The notes under the pieces are model-generated. The model did no database searches. It was not told the DNA's origin and saw nothing but the letters and a program-made list of their open reading frames with translations. Shown here one piece after another: positions 35,250-44,800 of a stretch of DNA of 64,000 nt. The position numbers and the translations under genes are program-made. How positions within the stretch are numbered: the first letter of the stretch is position 1; each line of letters opens with the position of its first letter. This stretch comes from Bacteroidia bacterium (GTDB lineage Bacteria > Bacteroidota > Bacteroidia > Cytophagales > JAAEPT01): contig JAUIJC010000020.1 of the NCBI GenBank assembly GCA_030431525.1, forward strand, positions 1 to 64,000, written 5' to 3'.

Positions 35250-36011
35250 ATGCAAATTATCGACCTGTCCAAGACCATCGAATACAAGAAAGAAGACCCT
35301 TGGTTTATGCGCATCAAAGTGAAGAACTTTTCGCATAAACGGAGCAAGTTCTTGATTCGCTTTTTCCTTGGATTGCCCAAGAAGCTGTTCCCAAAAAACT
35401 TCGAGGGATGGGCGGACGACAAGATTGTGAGCATGGGCGTTCATGCCTCCACCCATATCGATGCACCTTGGCATTACAGTCCAACGGTTGGGGGCAAAAA
35501 GGCAAAAACCATTGATGAGATTCCCTTGGAATGGCTTCATGGTGAAGGTGTGGTGTTGGATATGACCCACAAAGCTGATTTTGATGAAATCACCTTGGAG
35601 GATGTCCAAAAGGACCTTGAAAAATCTGGAGCCAAGCTTAAAGCCGGAACCATCGTTTTGATTCGCACTGACCGTGACAAGCTCACAGGGGAGGATTTTG
35701 TCAATAAGGGAACAGGCATGAGCAAGGAGGCGACCGAATGGCTGATTGACCAAGGCATCAAGGTGATGGGCATTGACCAATGGGGCTTTGATTTACCACT
35801 CCGACATTTGGTGGCCGAGGCCAAAAAACACCAAGACCCCGATATGTTTTGGAAGGCTCATTTGGTGGGGCAGGAAAAGGAATACCTCCACATGGAGCAA
35901 TTGACCAACCTCAAAGCCCTGCCATCTCATGGGTTTAAAGTCTCGGTTTTTCCATTGAAAATCAAGGGCGCTTCAGGGGCTCCGGCAAGGGTGGTGGCAA
36001 TGGTTGAGTAG
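35250..36011 (+). CDS. Cyclase family protein (kynurenine formamidase-like)
   Basis: A 253-residue metal-dependent hydrolase of the cyclase/KynB family. The metal motif is GVHASTHIDAPWHY (HxGTHxDxPxH-like, with Ala-Ser before the Thr). Later family segments are AGTIVLIRTDRD, IKVMGIDQWGFDLP and the C-terminal FPLKIKGASGAPARVVAMVE. There is no signal peptide, unlike the frameshifted lipoprotein relative at 29347-30160. The substrate is unknown; members hydrolyse amides or lactones such as N-formylkynurenine. Confidence 0.85.
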   Translation: MQIIDLSKTIEYKKEDPWFMRIKVKNFSHKRSKFLIRFFLGLPKKLFPKNFEGWADDKIVSMGVHASTHIDAPWHYSPTVGGKKAKTIDEIPLEWLHGEGVVLDMTHKADFDEITLEDVQKDLEKSGAKLKAGTIVLIRTDRDKLTGEDFVNKGTGMSKEATEWLIDQGIKVMGIDQWGFDLPLRHLVAEAKKHQDPDMFWKAHLVGQEKEYLHMEQLTNLKALPSHGFKVSVFPLKIKGASGAPARVVAMVE

Positions 36012-36034
36012 AATATAAAATCAAACAAGAAGGT

Positions 36035-36811
36035 ATGTTGGGAGGGTTGTTGGCTGTTTCAATTCTGATTTTGCTGTTTCTTATCATGCGGTATTCTCTC
36101 AAGAATCTTGATAAGGAAAATGAACAATCAAAGGATACTGATATTCCTGATGGTTATTTGTACGATGAAGATTCAGGTACTTTAGTTACCGTGGAAGAGA
36201 TAGAAAATGGTGAGGTTCCACAGGGAAGAACTGCAAGGGTGAAAAGCCAAGAGGAGATTGAGGCGATTTATGATGGGGATGAGAAAGAAATCAAGCTTGT
36301 TGAGAATACCTTGAGGGAAAAGGCCATTGAGATACTTCAATCAGAAGAAGAAGATTTCTTGAATGTTTTGGAAGGATTGAGTTTGTTGGCTCTTTATTCC
36401 GAGTGGGCAGTTGACGAGGATGTCTACAAGTTGAGTGAAAAGCTGATTGTAGGGCTTTTGGAAGTTCAGTTGGGCACTGACCGAGCTTCCTATTCTGATG
36501 AGCAATTAATCTTCGTGTTGCGTCTGGATGGTGATTATGGCCATTATGTTTTCGAACAACAATCATCAGAAGGCTGGATTCAATCTGTTTTATCAGGCAG
36601 TAAGGGTCCTAAGATTGAAGGGTTTGACACCCATATTATCCAAGAAGTTAGGCCTGACGAAGAATTGTCATTTCTTCAGCCTTTCAAAAACTCAAAATAT
36701 CTTGCATTGGAATTGGTTCGAAACTTTTTGGTTGTTAAGACAACTCGACAAGCCAATTTGAAAGATTTTCACACGATTATGTGTAATCTTGAAAAATGCT
36801 TGGATGCGTAG
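36035..36811 (+). CDS. Membrane-anchored protein of unknown function
   Basis: 258 residues with one N-terminal transmembrane segment (GLLAVSILILLFLIMRY) and an acidic soluble domain (for example GYLYDEDSGTLVTVEEIENGEVPQG). Two long helical stretches follow. I do not recognise a family. It starts 23 bp after the cyclase gene and could be co-transcribed with it. Confidence 0.65.
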   Translation: MLGGLLAVSILILLFLIMRYSLKNLDKENEQSKDTDIPDGYLYDEDSGTLVTVEEIENGEVPQGRTARVKSQEEIEAIYDGDEKEIKLVENTLREKAIEILQSEEEDFLNVLEGLSLLALYSEWAVDEDVYKLSEKLIVGLLEVQLGTDRASYSDEQLIFVLRLDGDYGHYVFEQQSSEGWIQSVLSGSKGPKIEGFDTHIIQEVRPDEELSFLQPFKNSKYLALELVRNFLVVKTTRQANLKDFHTIMCNLEKCLDA

Positions 36812-36950
36812 TTCCAACGAAGAATAGTGGTTGGAAGGAATTAGTGTATGGCCTTTTAAAAAGGGATGCCACTTTTTCAAGGAAGAAGTTGGCCGTGGGG
36901 AACTAAACGAACAGTTCTGCCCCTTTATAGATTGAGGCAAAAGACCCGTC

Positions 36951-39365
36951 ATGAAATTAAAGATAAGAGATAAAGAGTTTGACATACAGTTCACCCGTAA
37001 GAACATCCTAAAGTACGGAGGGATATCCTTTGCCGTACTTTTTTTGTTGGGTTTGCTGAGTGTATTCGGGCTCTATTTTGCGGTGTCGGCAGGATTCTTT
37101 GGGCCGATTCCTAATAAGGAGGAGTTGAAAAATGTGAAGCACCAGCAAGCCTCTGAGGTTTATTCGGCTGATGGCGTGCTTTTGGGTCGCTACTTTAAGG
37201 AGAACCGAATCAATGTGAAAATTGAGCAGGTGCCAAAGGACTTGTTGGATGCTTTGGTGGCCACTGAGGACGCACGTTTTTATGAGCACGATGGGGTGGA
37301 CAACCAGAGTTTGTTGAGGGTGTTTTTCAAGTCCATTTTGATGGGCAAAAAGTCGGCTGGTGGAGGAAGTACCATCACCCAGCAGTTGGCGAAAAACCTC
37401 TTTCCACGGAAGACGCATGGCATGCTGACCATGCCGGTGAACAAGCTCCGTGAGATGCAGGTTGCCAAATCCTTGGAGGAGATTTATTCCAAAAAGGAGA
37501 TTTTGGAAATGTACCTCAACAAGGTGGCTTTCGGTGAGGATGTTTATGGGATTGGCGTGGCATCCAGCCGTTATTTTTCAAAGGATCCAAAGGAGCTTAC
37601 CTTGAATGAGTCGGCCACTTTGGTGGGTATGCTAAAGGCGAATACCGCCTATAATCCAAGGCTTTATCCCGAGCGTTCGGAACAGCGACGCAATGTGGTG
37701 TTGGGCCAGATGGCCAAGTACGGCTATTTGACGGCTGAGAAAAAAGACTCCTTGCAAGCCATTCCGTTAGAGTTGAACTACAAGCGTCTGGATCACCACG
37801 AGGGTTTGGCGCCTTATTTCAGGGAGCATCTTCGCAAGGAGCTGGACAAGTATTTTGAGGAGCATCCGAATGCCGAAGGCAAAAATTACAATCCATACAC
37901 TGATGGCCTGAAAATCTACACGACCATTGATAGCCGATTGCAGGACATTGCTCAGGTTGCCGTGGAGAAGCGGACCAAGAGCTTACAAAAGCTTTTGAGG
38001 CAGGAGATGCGGGCCAATTCCAAGTATTGGAAGAAAACCTTGATGGATATCGCCAAGGAGTCTGACCGCTATAAAAAATTGGTGGAGGAAGAGGACGACC
38101 CAGCGGTGCGCCGAAAGGTGATGACCACTCGTGTGCCGATGGAAATTTATGATCCATTGCTCGGCGAGGTGGATACATTGATGAGCCCGTTTGATTCCAT
38201 CATTCATCGTTTGAGTGTGCTACAGGCTGGCTTTATGGCCATGGACCCAAGGGACGGTCGCATTATGGCTTGGGTGGGTGGTATTGACCATCGTCATTTC
38301 CCCTATGACCACGTGACTTCACAACGTCAGGTGGGCTCCACTTTTAAGCCTATTGTGTATGCCAACGCCCTCCGGCAGGAGATGGATCCTTGTGAATACA
38401 TTTCGAATGAGCGCAGGGTTTATGAGGATTACAAGGATTGGTCACCTCGAAATTCTGGCGGAAAATACGATGGCTTTTACACCATGAAAGGTGGCTTGGC
38501 CAATTCAGTGAATACCATTACCGCCGAGGTAATTATGAAGGGCGGTGTGGAGCGCACGGTGAACTTGGCCAAGGAAATGGGCATTACGGCTGACCTTCCG
38601 CCAGATCCATCGATCGGTTTGGGAACGGCATCCATTTCACTCTACGAAATGCTTGGCGCCTATACCGTTTTTGCGCACGAAGGGGAATATCACAAGCCGA
38701 TTTTCGTGACCAAAATAACGGATGCCAAGGGCAATATCATTTACGAGGAGAAAGGCTATTCGAAGCAAGTTTTGCCGGAGGAAGAGGCGGATATGATCAC
38801 TGAAATGCTTCGTTGTGTGGTTGATAGTGGAACGGCACGAAGACTTCGATATACCTATAAGTTTAAGGATGATATCGCTGGCAAAACCGGAACTACCCAG
38901 TACAATAAGGATGGTTGGTTTATTGGCTACACGCCGAGGTTGTTGGCAGGTGCATGGGTTGGTGCCGATGATTCAAGGGTGCATTTCAAATCGACCAGAT
39001 ATGGACAGGGTGCGAATACGGCCCTTCCGATTTGGGCCTATTTCTTCCATGAGGCAAAGAAGCAAAAGGAGATCAGCCTGACAGGATATTTCCCTGAGCC
39101 AACCTTGGATTGTCCGCTTTATGTTGATACGATTCCTTCGGAAAATCTCTTCGAGCGATTGAACATCAACATCCCGCCACTGTTCAAAAGGAATGAAAGT
39201 TCAGGCGATGGCCCCGATTATAGGCGCTATCCAAAGAAGAAATACCAGATTAAGAAACAGCCCCAGAAACGTAAAAGCAATCCGATTTTCAAGCCTCGGC
39301 GAAAGAAGCCTAAGCAATACAAAAAGAAGAAAAAGGATTGGAGGAATTTTGGGCGAAGGGGGTGA
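36951..39365 (+). CDS. Class A penicillin-binding protein (PBP1A type), second paralogue
   Basis: An 804-residue bifunctional peptidoglycan synthase closely related to the one at 5577. It has an N-terminal membrane segment (GGISFAVLFLLGLLSVFGLYFAV). The GT51 motifs are LVATEDARFYEHDG and GGGSTITQQLAKNLFPR. The transpeptidase motifs are GSTFKPIVYA, NSVNTITAEV and AGKTGTTQ. The C-terminus is different: a very basic Lys/Arg-rich tail (KRKSNPIFKPRRKKPKQYKKKKK) absent from the other copy. All catalytic motifs are intact. The two proteins may differ in partner or condition of use. Confidence 0.95.
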   Translation: MKLKIRDKEFDIQFTRKNILKYGGISFAVLFLLGLLSVFGLYFAVSAGFFGPIPNKEELKNVKHQQASEVYSADGVLLGRYFKENRINVKIEQVPKDLLDALVATEDARFYEHDGVDNQSLLRVFFKSILMGKKSAGGGSTITQQLAKNLFPRKTHGMLTMPVNKLREMQVAKSLEEIYSKKEILEMYLNKVAFGEDVYGIGVASSRYFSKDPKELTLNESATLVGMLKANTAYNPRLYPERSEQRRNVVLGQMAKYGYLTAEKKDSLQAIPLELNYKRLDHHEGLAPYFREHLRKELDKYFEEHPNAEGKNYNPYTDGLKIYTTIDSRLQDIAQVAVEKRTKSLQKLLRQEMRANSKYWKKTLMDIAKESDRYKKLVEEEDDPAVRRKVMTTRVPMEIYDPLLGEVDTLMSPFDSIIHRLSVLQAGFMAMDPRDGRIMAWVGGIDHRHFPYDHVTSQRQVGSTFKPIVYANALRQEMDPCEYISNERRVYEDYKDWSPRNSGGKYDGFYTMKGGLANSVNTITAEVIMKGGVERTVNLAKEMGITADLPPDPSIGLGTASISLYEMLGAYTVFAHEGEYHKPIFVTKITDAKGNIIYEEKGYSKQVLPEEEADMITEMLRCVVDSGTARRLRYTYKFKDDIAGKTGTTQYNKDGWFIGYTPRLLAGAWVGADDSRVHFKSTRYGQGANTALPIWAYFFHEAKKQKEISLTGYFPEPTLDCPLYVDTIPSENLFERLNINIPPLFKRNESSGDGPDYRRYPKKKYQIKKQPQKRKSNPIFKPRRKKPKQYKKKKKDWRNFGRRG

Positions 39366-39390
39366 TTGATTAAGTGATAATTGGGAATTA

Positions 39391-39774
39391 ATGGACGAAC
39401 AGCTTCTCATTAAATACTTGGATTTCCTTTGCAAGGAGGTTGAAAAATATCAAGCGGATAAAAGCCTTTCAGGGAATCATATTGATAGCTTGAATATTGA
39501 ACTGTTCAGGTTCAAGGATAAAGTAGTGGAAAGTGATTTACCAGAACAATGGCAAAAAAAAGTAGTTGAGTTTCAGATTCCAGAAAGTGCTGTCACCAAG
39601 AAAGGGATATTGTTTAGTGTTCTCTTTATCATCTTTGGAGGTATTGGAGGCTTTGCTTCCTACAGAAAACAGCAGGAAGAAATGCGTCAGAATTTGGGCA
39701 AGTTCAAGGTGGATTTGCAGAATCTGAAAATGCGGATTCAGTCGAGTTTTTTCGAGGAAGCCGAAATCAAATAA
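39391..39774 (+). CDS. Small membrane protein of unknown function
   Basis: 127 residues with a helical charged N-terminal half and one transmembrane segment (GILFSVLFIIFGGIGGFASY, about residues 70-90). A short helical C-terminus follows (LGKFKVDLQNLKMRIQSSF). No family recognised. It begins 26 bp after the second PBP gene, so it may be co-transcribed and associated with it. Confidence 0.6.
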   Translation: MDEQLLIKYLDFLCKEVEKYQADKSLSGNHIDSLNIELFRFKDKVVESDLPEQWQKKVVEFQIPESAVTKKGILFSVLFIIFGGIGGFASYRKQQEEMRQNLGKFKVDLQNLKMRIQSSFFEEAEIK

Positions 39775-39785
39775 TTACACTTTTT

Positions 39786-39903
39786 AGATCCTTCCTTCGT
39801 CAGGATGACAGCCCGTTTTTCAAAAGAGCATGTTTCAGGCACCCATTTTTTTAAGGAGTGATTGTACAAAGAGTGGTCTGTCATCCTGACGAAGGAAGGA
39901 TCT
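39786..39903. repeat. Long inverted repeat with 26-bp perfect arms
   Basis: The arms at 39786-39811 and 39878-39903 are exact reverse complements (core ATCCTTCCTTCGTCAGGATG) around a 66-nt spacer. It lies between a plus-strand gene and alkD. Similar GTCATCCTGACGAAGGAAGG elements are common REP-like repeats in Bacteroidota. It may act as a terminator or mRNA stabiliser. Confidence 0.8.
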
Positions 39904-39933
39904 GATAGAAAACAACGCTATTTCATTCTCCCC

Positions 39934-40599
39934 ATGAATTTCCTCTCCACCTCCCGCCTTCAATTTGAACAATACGCCAACCCAGCAGACATGGAGCCGA
40001 TGGCTCAATACATGCGGAATCAATTTTCCTTTTTGGGGCTTAAAGCTCCAATTCGAAGAAAGTTGCAGACTGAAATCTTGAAGGAATTTCCCATTAAAAA
40101 TGTCATCGAGCTAAGGGAAACAGTCCAAACTCTATGGTCTCAGGAGGAACGGGAATTCCAGTATTTCGCCCTCGACCTGCTTGACAAACGGAAAAAGCTG
40201 TGGGATGAAGAAATGCTTCCCTTGATGGAGGAAATGATTTTGGACCGTTCGTGGTGGGATACTGTAGATTTGATTGCTGGGAAATTATTGGGGTATTATT
40301 TTCAGCGATTCCCTGAAGGAAAACAGGAGTTTGCGAATAAATGTCTGTTCCATGATGATTTCTGGATGAACCGAACGGGCATCCTTTTTCAGCTGAAATA
40401 CAAAGAAAAAACGGATACCCAGCTTTTGACTCAGCACATTTTGAGACATAAGGATTCTGATGAGTTCTTTTTACAGAAAGCGATTGGTTGGGTCTTGAGA
40501 GAGTATGGGAAAACCAATCCCGACTTTGTGTTGGGTTTTGTGAAAGAATATGAATTGAAGCCCTTGAGTCGGAGGGAAGCGCTGAAGCATTTGAAATAG
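39934..40599 (+). CDS. DNA alkylation repair protein, AlkD-like
   Basis: A HEAT-repeat DNA glycosylase of the AlkD/AlkC type that removes bulky alkylated bases. The 221-residue all-helical protein has family segments MRNQFSFLGLKAPIRRKL, DRSWWDTVDLIAGKLLG (with the base-contacting Trp and Asp) and KAIGWVLREYGKTNPDFV. I start at ATG 39934, because the upstream TTG at 39862 would place the start inside the inverted repeat. Confidence 0.88.
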   Translation: MNFLSTSRLQFEQYANPADMEPMAQYMRNQFSFLGLKAPIRRKLQTEILKEFPIKNVIELRETVQTLWSQEEREFQYFALDLLDKRKKLWDEEMLPLMEEMILDRSWWDTVDLIAGKLLGYYFQRFPEGKQEFANKCLFHDDFWMNRTGILFQLKYKEKTDTQLLTQHILRHKDSDEFFLQKAIGWVLREYGKTNPDFVLGFVKEYELKPLSRREALKHLK

Positions 40600-40608
40600 A
40601 ATTAGAGT

Positions 40609-40728
40609 TTTTTTAAACCACTGAGGGCACGGAGGAAGAGAGAGAAGGAGGCATCTAAATCTCAATAATTCTTGTATATGAAAGAAGGTGGTCTCCTTAC
40701 TTCCCTTCCTCTGTGGTCAAAAAAAACT
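40609..40728. repeat. REP-like degenerate inverted repeat
   Basis: TTTTTTTAAACCACTGAGGG (40609-40628, followed by CACGGAGGAAG) and CTTCCTCTGTGGTC with A-runs (about 40705-40728) are imperfect reverse complements. They lie in the convergent gap between alkD and the GSCFA gene. It may serve as a terminator for both genes. The CCACNGAGGNNCGGAGG pattern resembles a dispersed repeat type. Confidence 0.45.
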
Positions 40729-40753
40729 TCCTTACCAATAAATTTCCATGCGT

Positions 40754-41719
40754 TCAATAAAGTAGCCGTTTAAGGTTATTTATCTCTGTGCTAAAATCCA
40801 CTTTCTCATTGAGCACCTTCAGCTTTTCTAAGGTTTTTCGTTGGAAGGTCTTGTGGGCTTCGCTATCAGGATTAAACGGACGGTGAGATAAGGCAAGCAT
40901 GATTTTCTCAATTTCTCCCATTAATGGAACTACCTTTTGAGAAATACATGTAGTAGAAAATTTCTCCCAAATATAACCCTTTGAGGTTATGGTCGGATGA
41001 AGCATATCTTCCTCAAAAAACCGATAGTCACGGAGGTCGTCCAACAACAGCTCATAGGCTGGGAAGTAATGGCAATGTTCCAGCTCTTCACAAAGTTTGT
41101 GAACGGCCAATCTCAAGGTGGATTTGCTGACGCTATTCAATTCAAGCGTGTCCTTTAGGTGGCGAACAGGGCTCACCGTGATGATGACTTGTTTGAGTTG
41201 TGGGAATAGTTTCAGGGTTTCCTTGGCGTCCTTGACGATTTGATCTACTGAGAGCAATTCCTTTTCAAATTCCTTGGCGGGGACCTTATGGCAGTTGGCT
41301 ACGATTTCTCCAGTTGCCTTGTGGCGATACACGAATGCAGTCCCGAAAGTGAGGATTAGCGTATCCGTGTTTTGCATCCAGTTGGCCGTCTGCTCCAAAA
41401 TTTGTTCAGCCTTTTCCTTGAGTGCATCCTTGCTTGATGCAGAAATGCAGGAGTGAAAGTCGTAATGTCTCCAGATGCCTTCCCGTTCGACATACAAATT
41501 CTCTGAAAAACACTGACCGTTTACGGTTTGTTTGAGTGTTTTGAGTAGGGAGATTGGATTGAAGATGATGCCGAATGGATTGACTCGGATGTTGAACTTC
41601 CGTTCAGCCAGTTTTCCGCCAATGGCCTCGGCAAAGCATGAGCCCATAAAGAGCACATTGGAATCGTAGTCGATGCGATGTGGTGAGGGCTGGGGATTGA
41701 TTTCGGTGCGGAATTTCAT
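40754..41719 (-). CDS. GSCFA-domain protein
   Basis: A 321-residue protein with the defining GSCFAEAIG near the N-terminus (around residue 29), then RVNPFGIIFNPISL and LILTFGTAFVYRHK. VITVSPVRHLKDTLELNSVSK follows further on. The fold is SGNH/GDSL hydrolase-like, with Ser in GSCF and a late His likely catalytic. Its substrate is unknown but may be an acyl or acetyl ester. I use ATG 41719; a TTG two codons upstream is less likely. The gene is divergent from the sensor kinase gene 54 bp away. Confidence 0.88.
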   Translation of the reverse strand: MKFRTEINPQPSPHRIDYDSNVLFMGSCFAEAIGGKLAERKFNIRVNPFGIIFNPISLLKTLKQTVNGQCFSENLYVEREGIWRHYDFHSCISASSKDALKEKAEQILEQTANWMQNTDTLILTFGTAFVYRHKATGEIVANCHKVPAKEFEKELLSVDQIVKDAKETLKLFPQLKQVIITVSPVRHLKDTLELNSVSKSTLRLAVHKLCEELEHCHYFPAYELLLDDLRDYRFFEEDMLHPTITSKGYIWEKFSTTCISQKVVPLMGEIEKIMLALSHRPFNPDSEAHKTFQRKTLEKLKVLNEKVDFSTEINNLKRLLY

Positions 41720-41773
41720 TGGCAAAGGATGTGTGGCAAATCGTACCTTGCAACAAAAGTATCATTTTGTCTT

Positions 41774-44770
41774 ATGTACCGACTGTTTGCGGTCTGTTTG
41801 TTTTTGTGTCTTTCCATTCATGCTGGTTGGGCACAACACTATCATTTTACGGGTTATTCCTTGAAGGAGGGGCTTTCGCAGTCACAGGTTTATTCCTTGA
41901 TGGAAGATTCAAGGGGCAAACTTTGGATTGGTACCCAAGGTGGTGGCGTGGATGTGTTTGACGGCATTGGCTTTGAAAACTATTCGGAGTTAGAGGGATT
42001 GGCCAACAATTTTGTGAATGCTATTGCCGAGGATGAGGACCTGAATGTCTGGGTGGGAACCGATGAAGGGGTAACAGTTTTCGATGGAGATACCGCTCAC
42101 AGTTTTTTGTTTGATGAGGAGATAGCCTGTTTGGTAAGTGATTCGGGTACCATGTTGGTGGGAACAGCCAATGGTTTACTGAAATGCACCCTTTCCAAAA
42201 ATACTTTTGGCACCTATGAGTATGAAGCCTCTAACAACCCCATTACGTCGATGGTCATGGATACCAGCTGGGTGCTGAAAGGCGAGGTTGTGGATGATGT
42301 GAAACGGGACTCCCTTGGACGCTATTTATTAGGAACCGAAAACGGTTTGATGGTTTGGGATGGGAAGGCTTTGGAGGCTGTTGGTGGAAAGCATCATCTC
42401 CGTAGGATTTCTTCGGATGGGAAAGGTGGTTGGTGGCTGGCTTATTATGGTCTGGGATTGTGGTATTTAGGACCTGATGGTGTCAGGAAAATGCCAATTG
42501 AATTGGGTAAAGGAAATGTGGTATCTCTATATGTTGACCCGTTGGATAAAAGTGTTTGGGCGGGAACGCTTTATGGTGGATTGTATCATTTGAGAGGAAA
42601 AGATGATGAGGTCGAATTGATTCGGCAGTATGGGGTCAATAACGGCTTAGGTTCTAATCGGATTCGGTCGGTGTTGCGAGATCGAGATGGTGGTCTTTGG
42701 ATTGGAAATAGTGGTGCCGGAGTATATCGATTTAGTGGTGACCGCTTCCTTCATTTTGGTGAAGATGAGGGCGTTTTGGGTGGAGGTGCCTTTTCCATTC
42801 AGGGTGATAAGAAAGGCCTTTGGATTGGATGTTTTGCTGGAGGTTTGGTGAGGCTTGATGATGAAGGTTATCGGCATTTTGGCATTGCTGATGGCCTGAC
42901 GGATGCCAAGATTTATTCCATGGCCAAGATGGGAGATGAATGGTATTTCGGCTCCGAAGGTCGAGGACTTTATCGTTATGACGGAGAGCGTTTTGAACGA
43001 CAAATTGAGGTAGAAAAACAGGTTGGTCGTTTTGTTCGGACGCTTTTGCCTGATGGACAAGGTGGGCTTTGGATTGGTTCTGCTGATTGCGGATTGTTGC
43101 ACTGGAAAACAGATGGAACCTTTGTCAAATTCTCAAAAACTAAAGGAGAGCTTGGTGGTGATCGGGTAAATGATTTGGCCTACGATCAGGACTCGGCTTT
43201 GTGGGTTGCCAATTTTGGTGGAGTTTCGGTTTTTAAAGAGGATCAAAAAGTGGCGATTCCTGCTTTGGAGGTCTTAGATGGAATTCGAGTGAAGTCTGTG
43301 GTTTGTGACCAGTGGGGAAGGATGTGGTTGGGCACCAATGGTAAGGGGCTTTTTTGCTATTCTGATAAAGAATTGAAACCTGTGGAAGGCTTGCATTCGC
43401 GCAACATTTACATGGTGCATTGGGATAAGCTTGGCAGGCTTTGGGTGGGAACAGAACGCGGGTTGGATCGTTTTTCCTTTGATAGAAATGGCGAAATAAA
43501 CGGGCAGGAATTCTTTGGTTATGCTGAAGGATTTACGGGCATGGAGCTTATCCAAAATGCCGTTTGGGAGGACGCGAACAATCATTTGTGGTTTGGAACC
43601 GTCAAGGGATTGAGCTGTTATTTCCCAGAATTGGATGCGGATCGCATAAGCCAAGAGGTTCCAGCAATTGAATTGAATGAAATTCGTCTCTTTTATAAAC
43701 CGCTTCAAAACACGGCTTATGGTGAGGGTTTGTCAGGATGGAGTAAGGTGCCTTCAGGTTTGGAATTGGAATATGATGAGAACCACCTATCATTCAATTT
43801 TCAGGCGGTGTCTCTGCAAGCGGGCAAGGACATTTTTTATGAATGGAAACTGGAGGGTTTTGACAAGGAATGGTCTCCGCGAACAACCCAGCAATTGGCC
43901 ACTTATTCCAACCTTCCTTCAGGTCATTACAGCTTTAAGGTACGGCCAATTTTGAATGGTGTTTCAGGGGAAGAAACCCAATTCACTTTTAAGGTGAATT
44001 CTCCGTTTTGGGTGCGATGGTGGTTTCTCCTCGGTTTTTTTGTATTCGGTCTTTCCATTGCTTGGCTGGTGTATTCATGGAGGAAAAAGGTGTGGCGCGA
44101 GCGTGATCGCAAGAAACATGAGTTGGAGGTGTTGTCCTTGAAGCTTTCTGAATTGGAGCAAAAATCCTTGAGGCTTCAGATGAATCCACATTTTTTATTC
44201 AATTGTCTGAATTCCATTAAGGGGCTAATTGCTGAAGGAAAGGCCAGAGAGGCGCGTTTGAATTTGACCCGTTTTGCACGTTTGATGCGTTCAACTTTGG
44301 ACCATTCTCGTCTTTCCCACATTCCATTAAATCAGGAACTTGATAGCCTGAGGAGCTATTTGGAATTGGAGCAAATGAGCCACGAGGGCAAATTTGACTT
44401 TCATATCAATGCCCCAGAGGAAAGCATCGACATGCTTGTTCCTCCCATGCTTGTTCAGCCATTTGTGGAGAATGCCTTGATTCATGGAGTGTTGCCCAAA
44501 GGCGATGGGGAAGTTTCGGTGAGCTTTTTGTTGGAAGGTGGGCTGTTGAAATGCGTGGTGGAGGATAATGGTGTTGGTCGTGAGAAGGCGATGGAAAAGA
44601 AATCTAAAGATCATCAGTCCTCAGGCTTGGCGATTACTCAGGAACGATTGCGGTTGTTGTTTGGGGAGAAGGCTCCTGAAGAGGTGGTGGTTTTTGAGGA
44701 TCACATCAACGCAAGTGGCGATTCGCAGGGAACGTCTGTTTCGATATTTATTCCCCCATTTATTTCTTAA
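41774..44770 (+). CDS. LytS-type sensor histidine kinase with beta-propeller sensor
   Basis: 998 residues. A signal peptide (LFAVCLFLCLSIHAGWAQ) leads to a periplasmic propeller of reg_prop repeats (recurring LWIGTQGGGV, VWVGTDEGV, LWIGNSGAGVYRF). Next come a Y_Y_Y domain (FFYEWKLEGFDKEWSPRT-like region), one transmembrane segment (WWFLLGFFVFGLSIAWLVY) and a coiled coil. The His_kinase domain has LQMNPHFLFNCLNSIKGLI with the phospho-acceptor His, and the ATPase has ENALIHGVLP. It phosphorylates the LytTR regulator encoded two genes downstream. The ligand is unknown. Confidence 0.92.
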   Translation: MYRLFAVCLFLCLSIHAGWAQHYHFTGYSLKEGLSQSQVYSLMEDSRGKLWIGTQGGGVDVFDGIGFENYSELEGLANNFVNAIAEDEDLNVWVGTDEGVTVFDGDTAHSFLFDEEIACLVSDSGTMLVGTANGLLKCTLSKNTFGTYEYEASNNPITSMVMDTSWVLKGEVVDDVKRDSLGRYLLGTENGLMVWDGKALEAVGGKHHLRRISSDGKGGWWLAYYGLGLWYLGPDGVRKMPIELGKGNVVSLYVDPLDKSVWAGTLYGGLYHLRGKDDEVELIRQYGVNNGLGSNRIRSVLRDRDGGLWIGNSGAGVYRFSGDRFLHFGEDEGVLGGGAFSIQGDKKGLWIGCFAGGLVRLDDEGYRHFGIADGLTDAKIYSMAKMGDEWYFGSEGRGLYRYDGERFERQIEVEKQVGRFVRTLLPDGQGGLWIGSADCGLLHWKTDGTFVKFSKTKGELGGDRVNDLAYDQDSALWVANFGGVSVFKEDQKVAIPALEVLDGIRVKSVVCDQWGRMWLGTNGKGLFCYSDKELKPVEGLHSRNIYMVHWDKLGRLWVGTERGLDRFSFDRNGEINGQEFFGYAEGFTGMELIQNAVWEDANNHLWFGTVKGLSCYFPELDADRISQEVPAIELNEIRLFYKPLQNTAYGEGLSGWSKVPSGLELEYDENHLSFNFQAVSLQAGKDIFYEWKLEGFDKEWSPRTTQQLATYSNLPSGHYSFKVRPILNGVSGEETQFTFKVNSPFWVRWWFLLGFFVFGLSIAWLVYSWRKKVWRERDRKKHELEVLSLKLSELEQKSLRLQMNPHFLFNCLNSIKGLIAEGKAREARLNLTRFARLMRSTLDHSRLSHIPLNQELDSLRSYLELEQMSHEGKFDFHINAPEESIDMLVPPMLVQPFVENALIHGVLPKGDGEVSVSFLLEGGLLKCVVEDNGVGREKAMEKKSKDHQSSGLAITQERLRLLFGEKAPEEVVVFEDHINASGDSQGTSVSIFIPPFIS

Positions 44771-44800
44771 ATTCAAAGGTTTGAATCAGGTCGAATTTGT

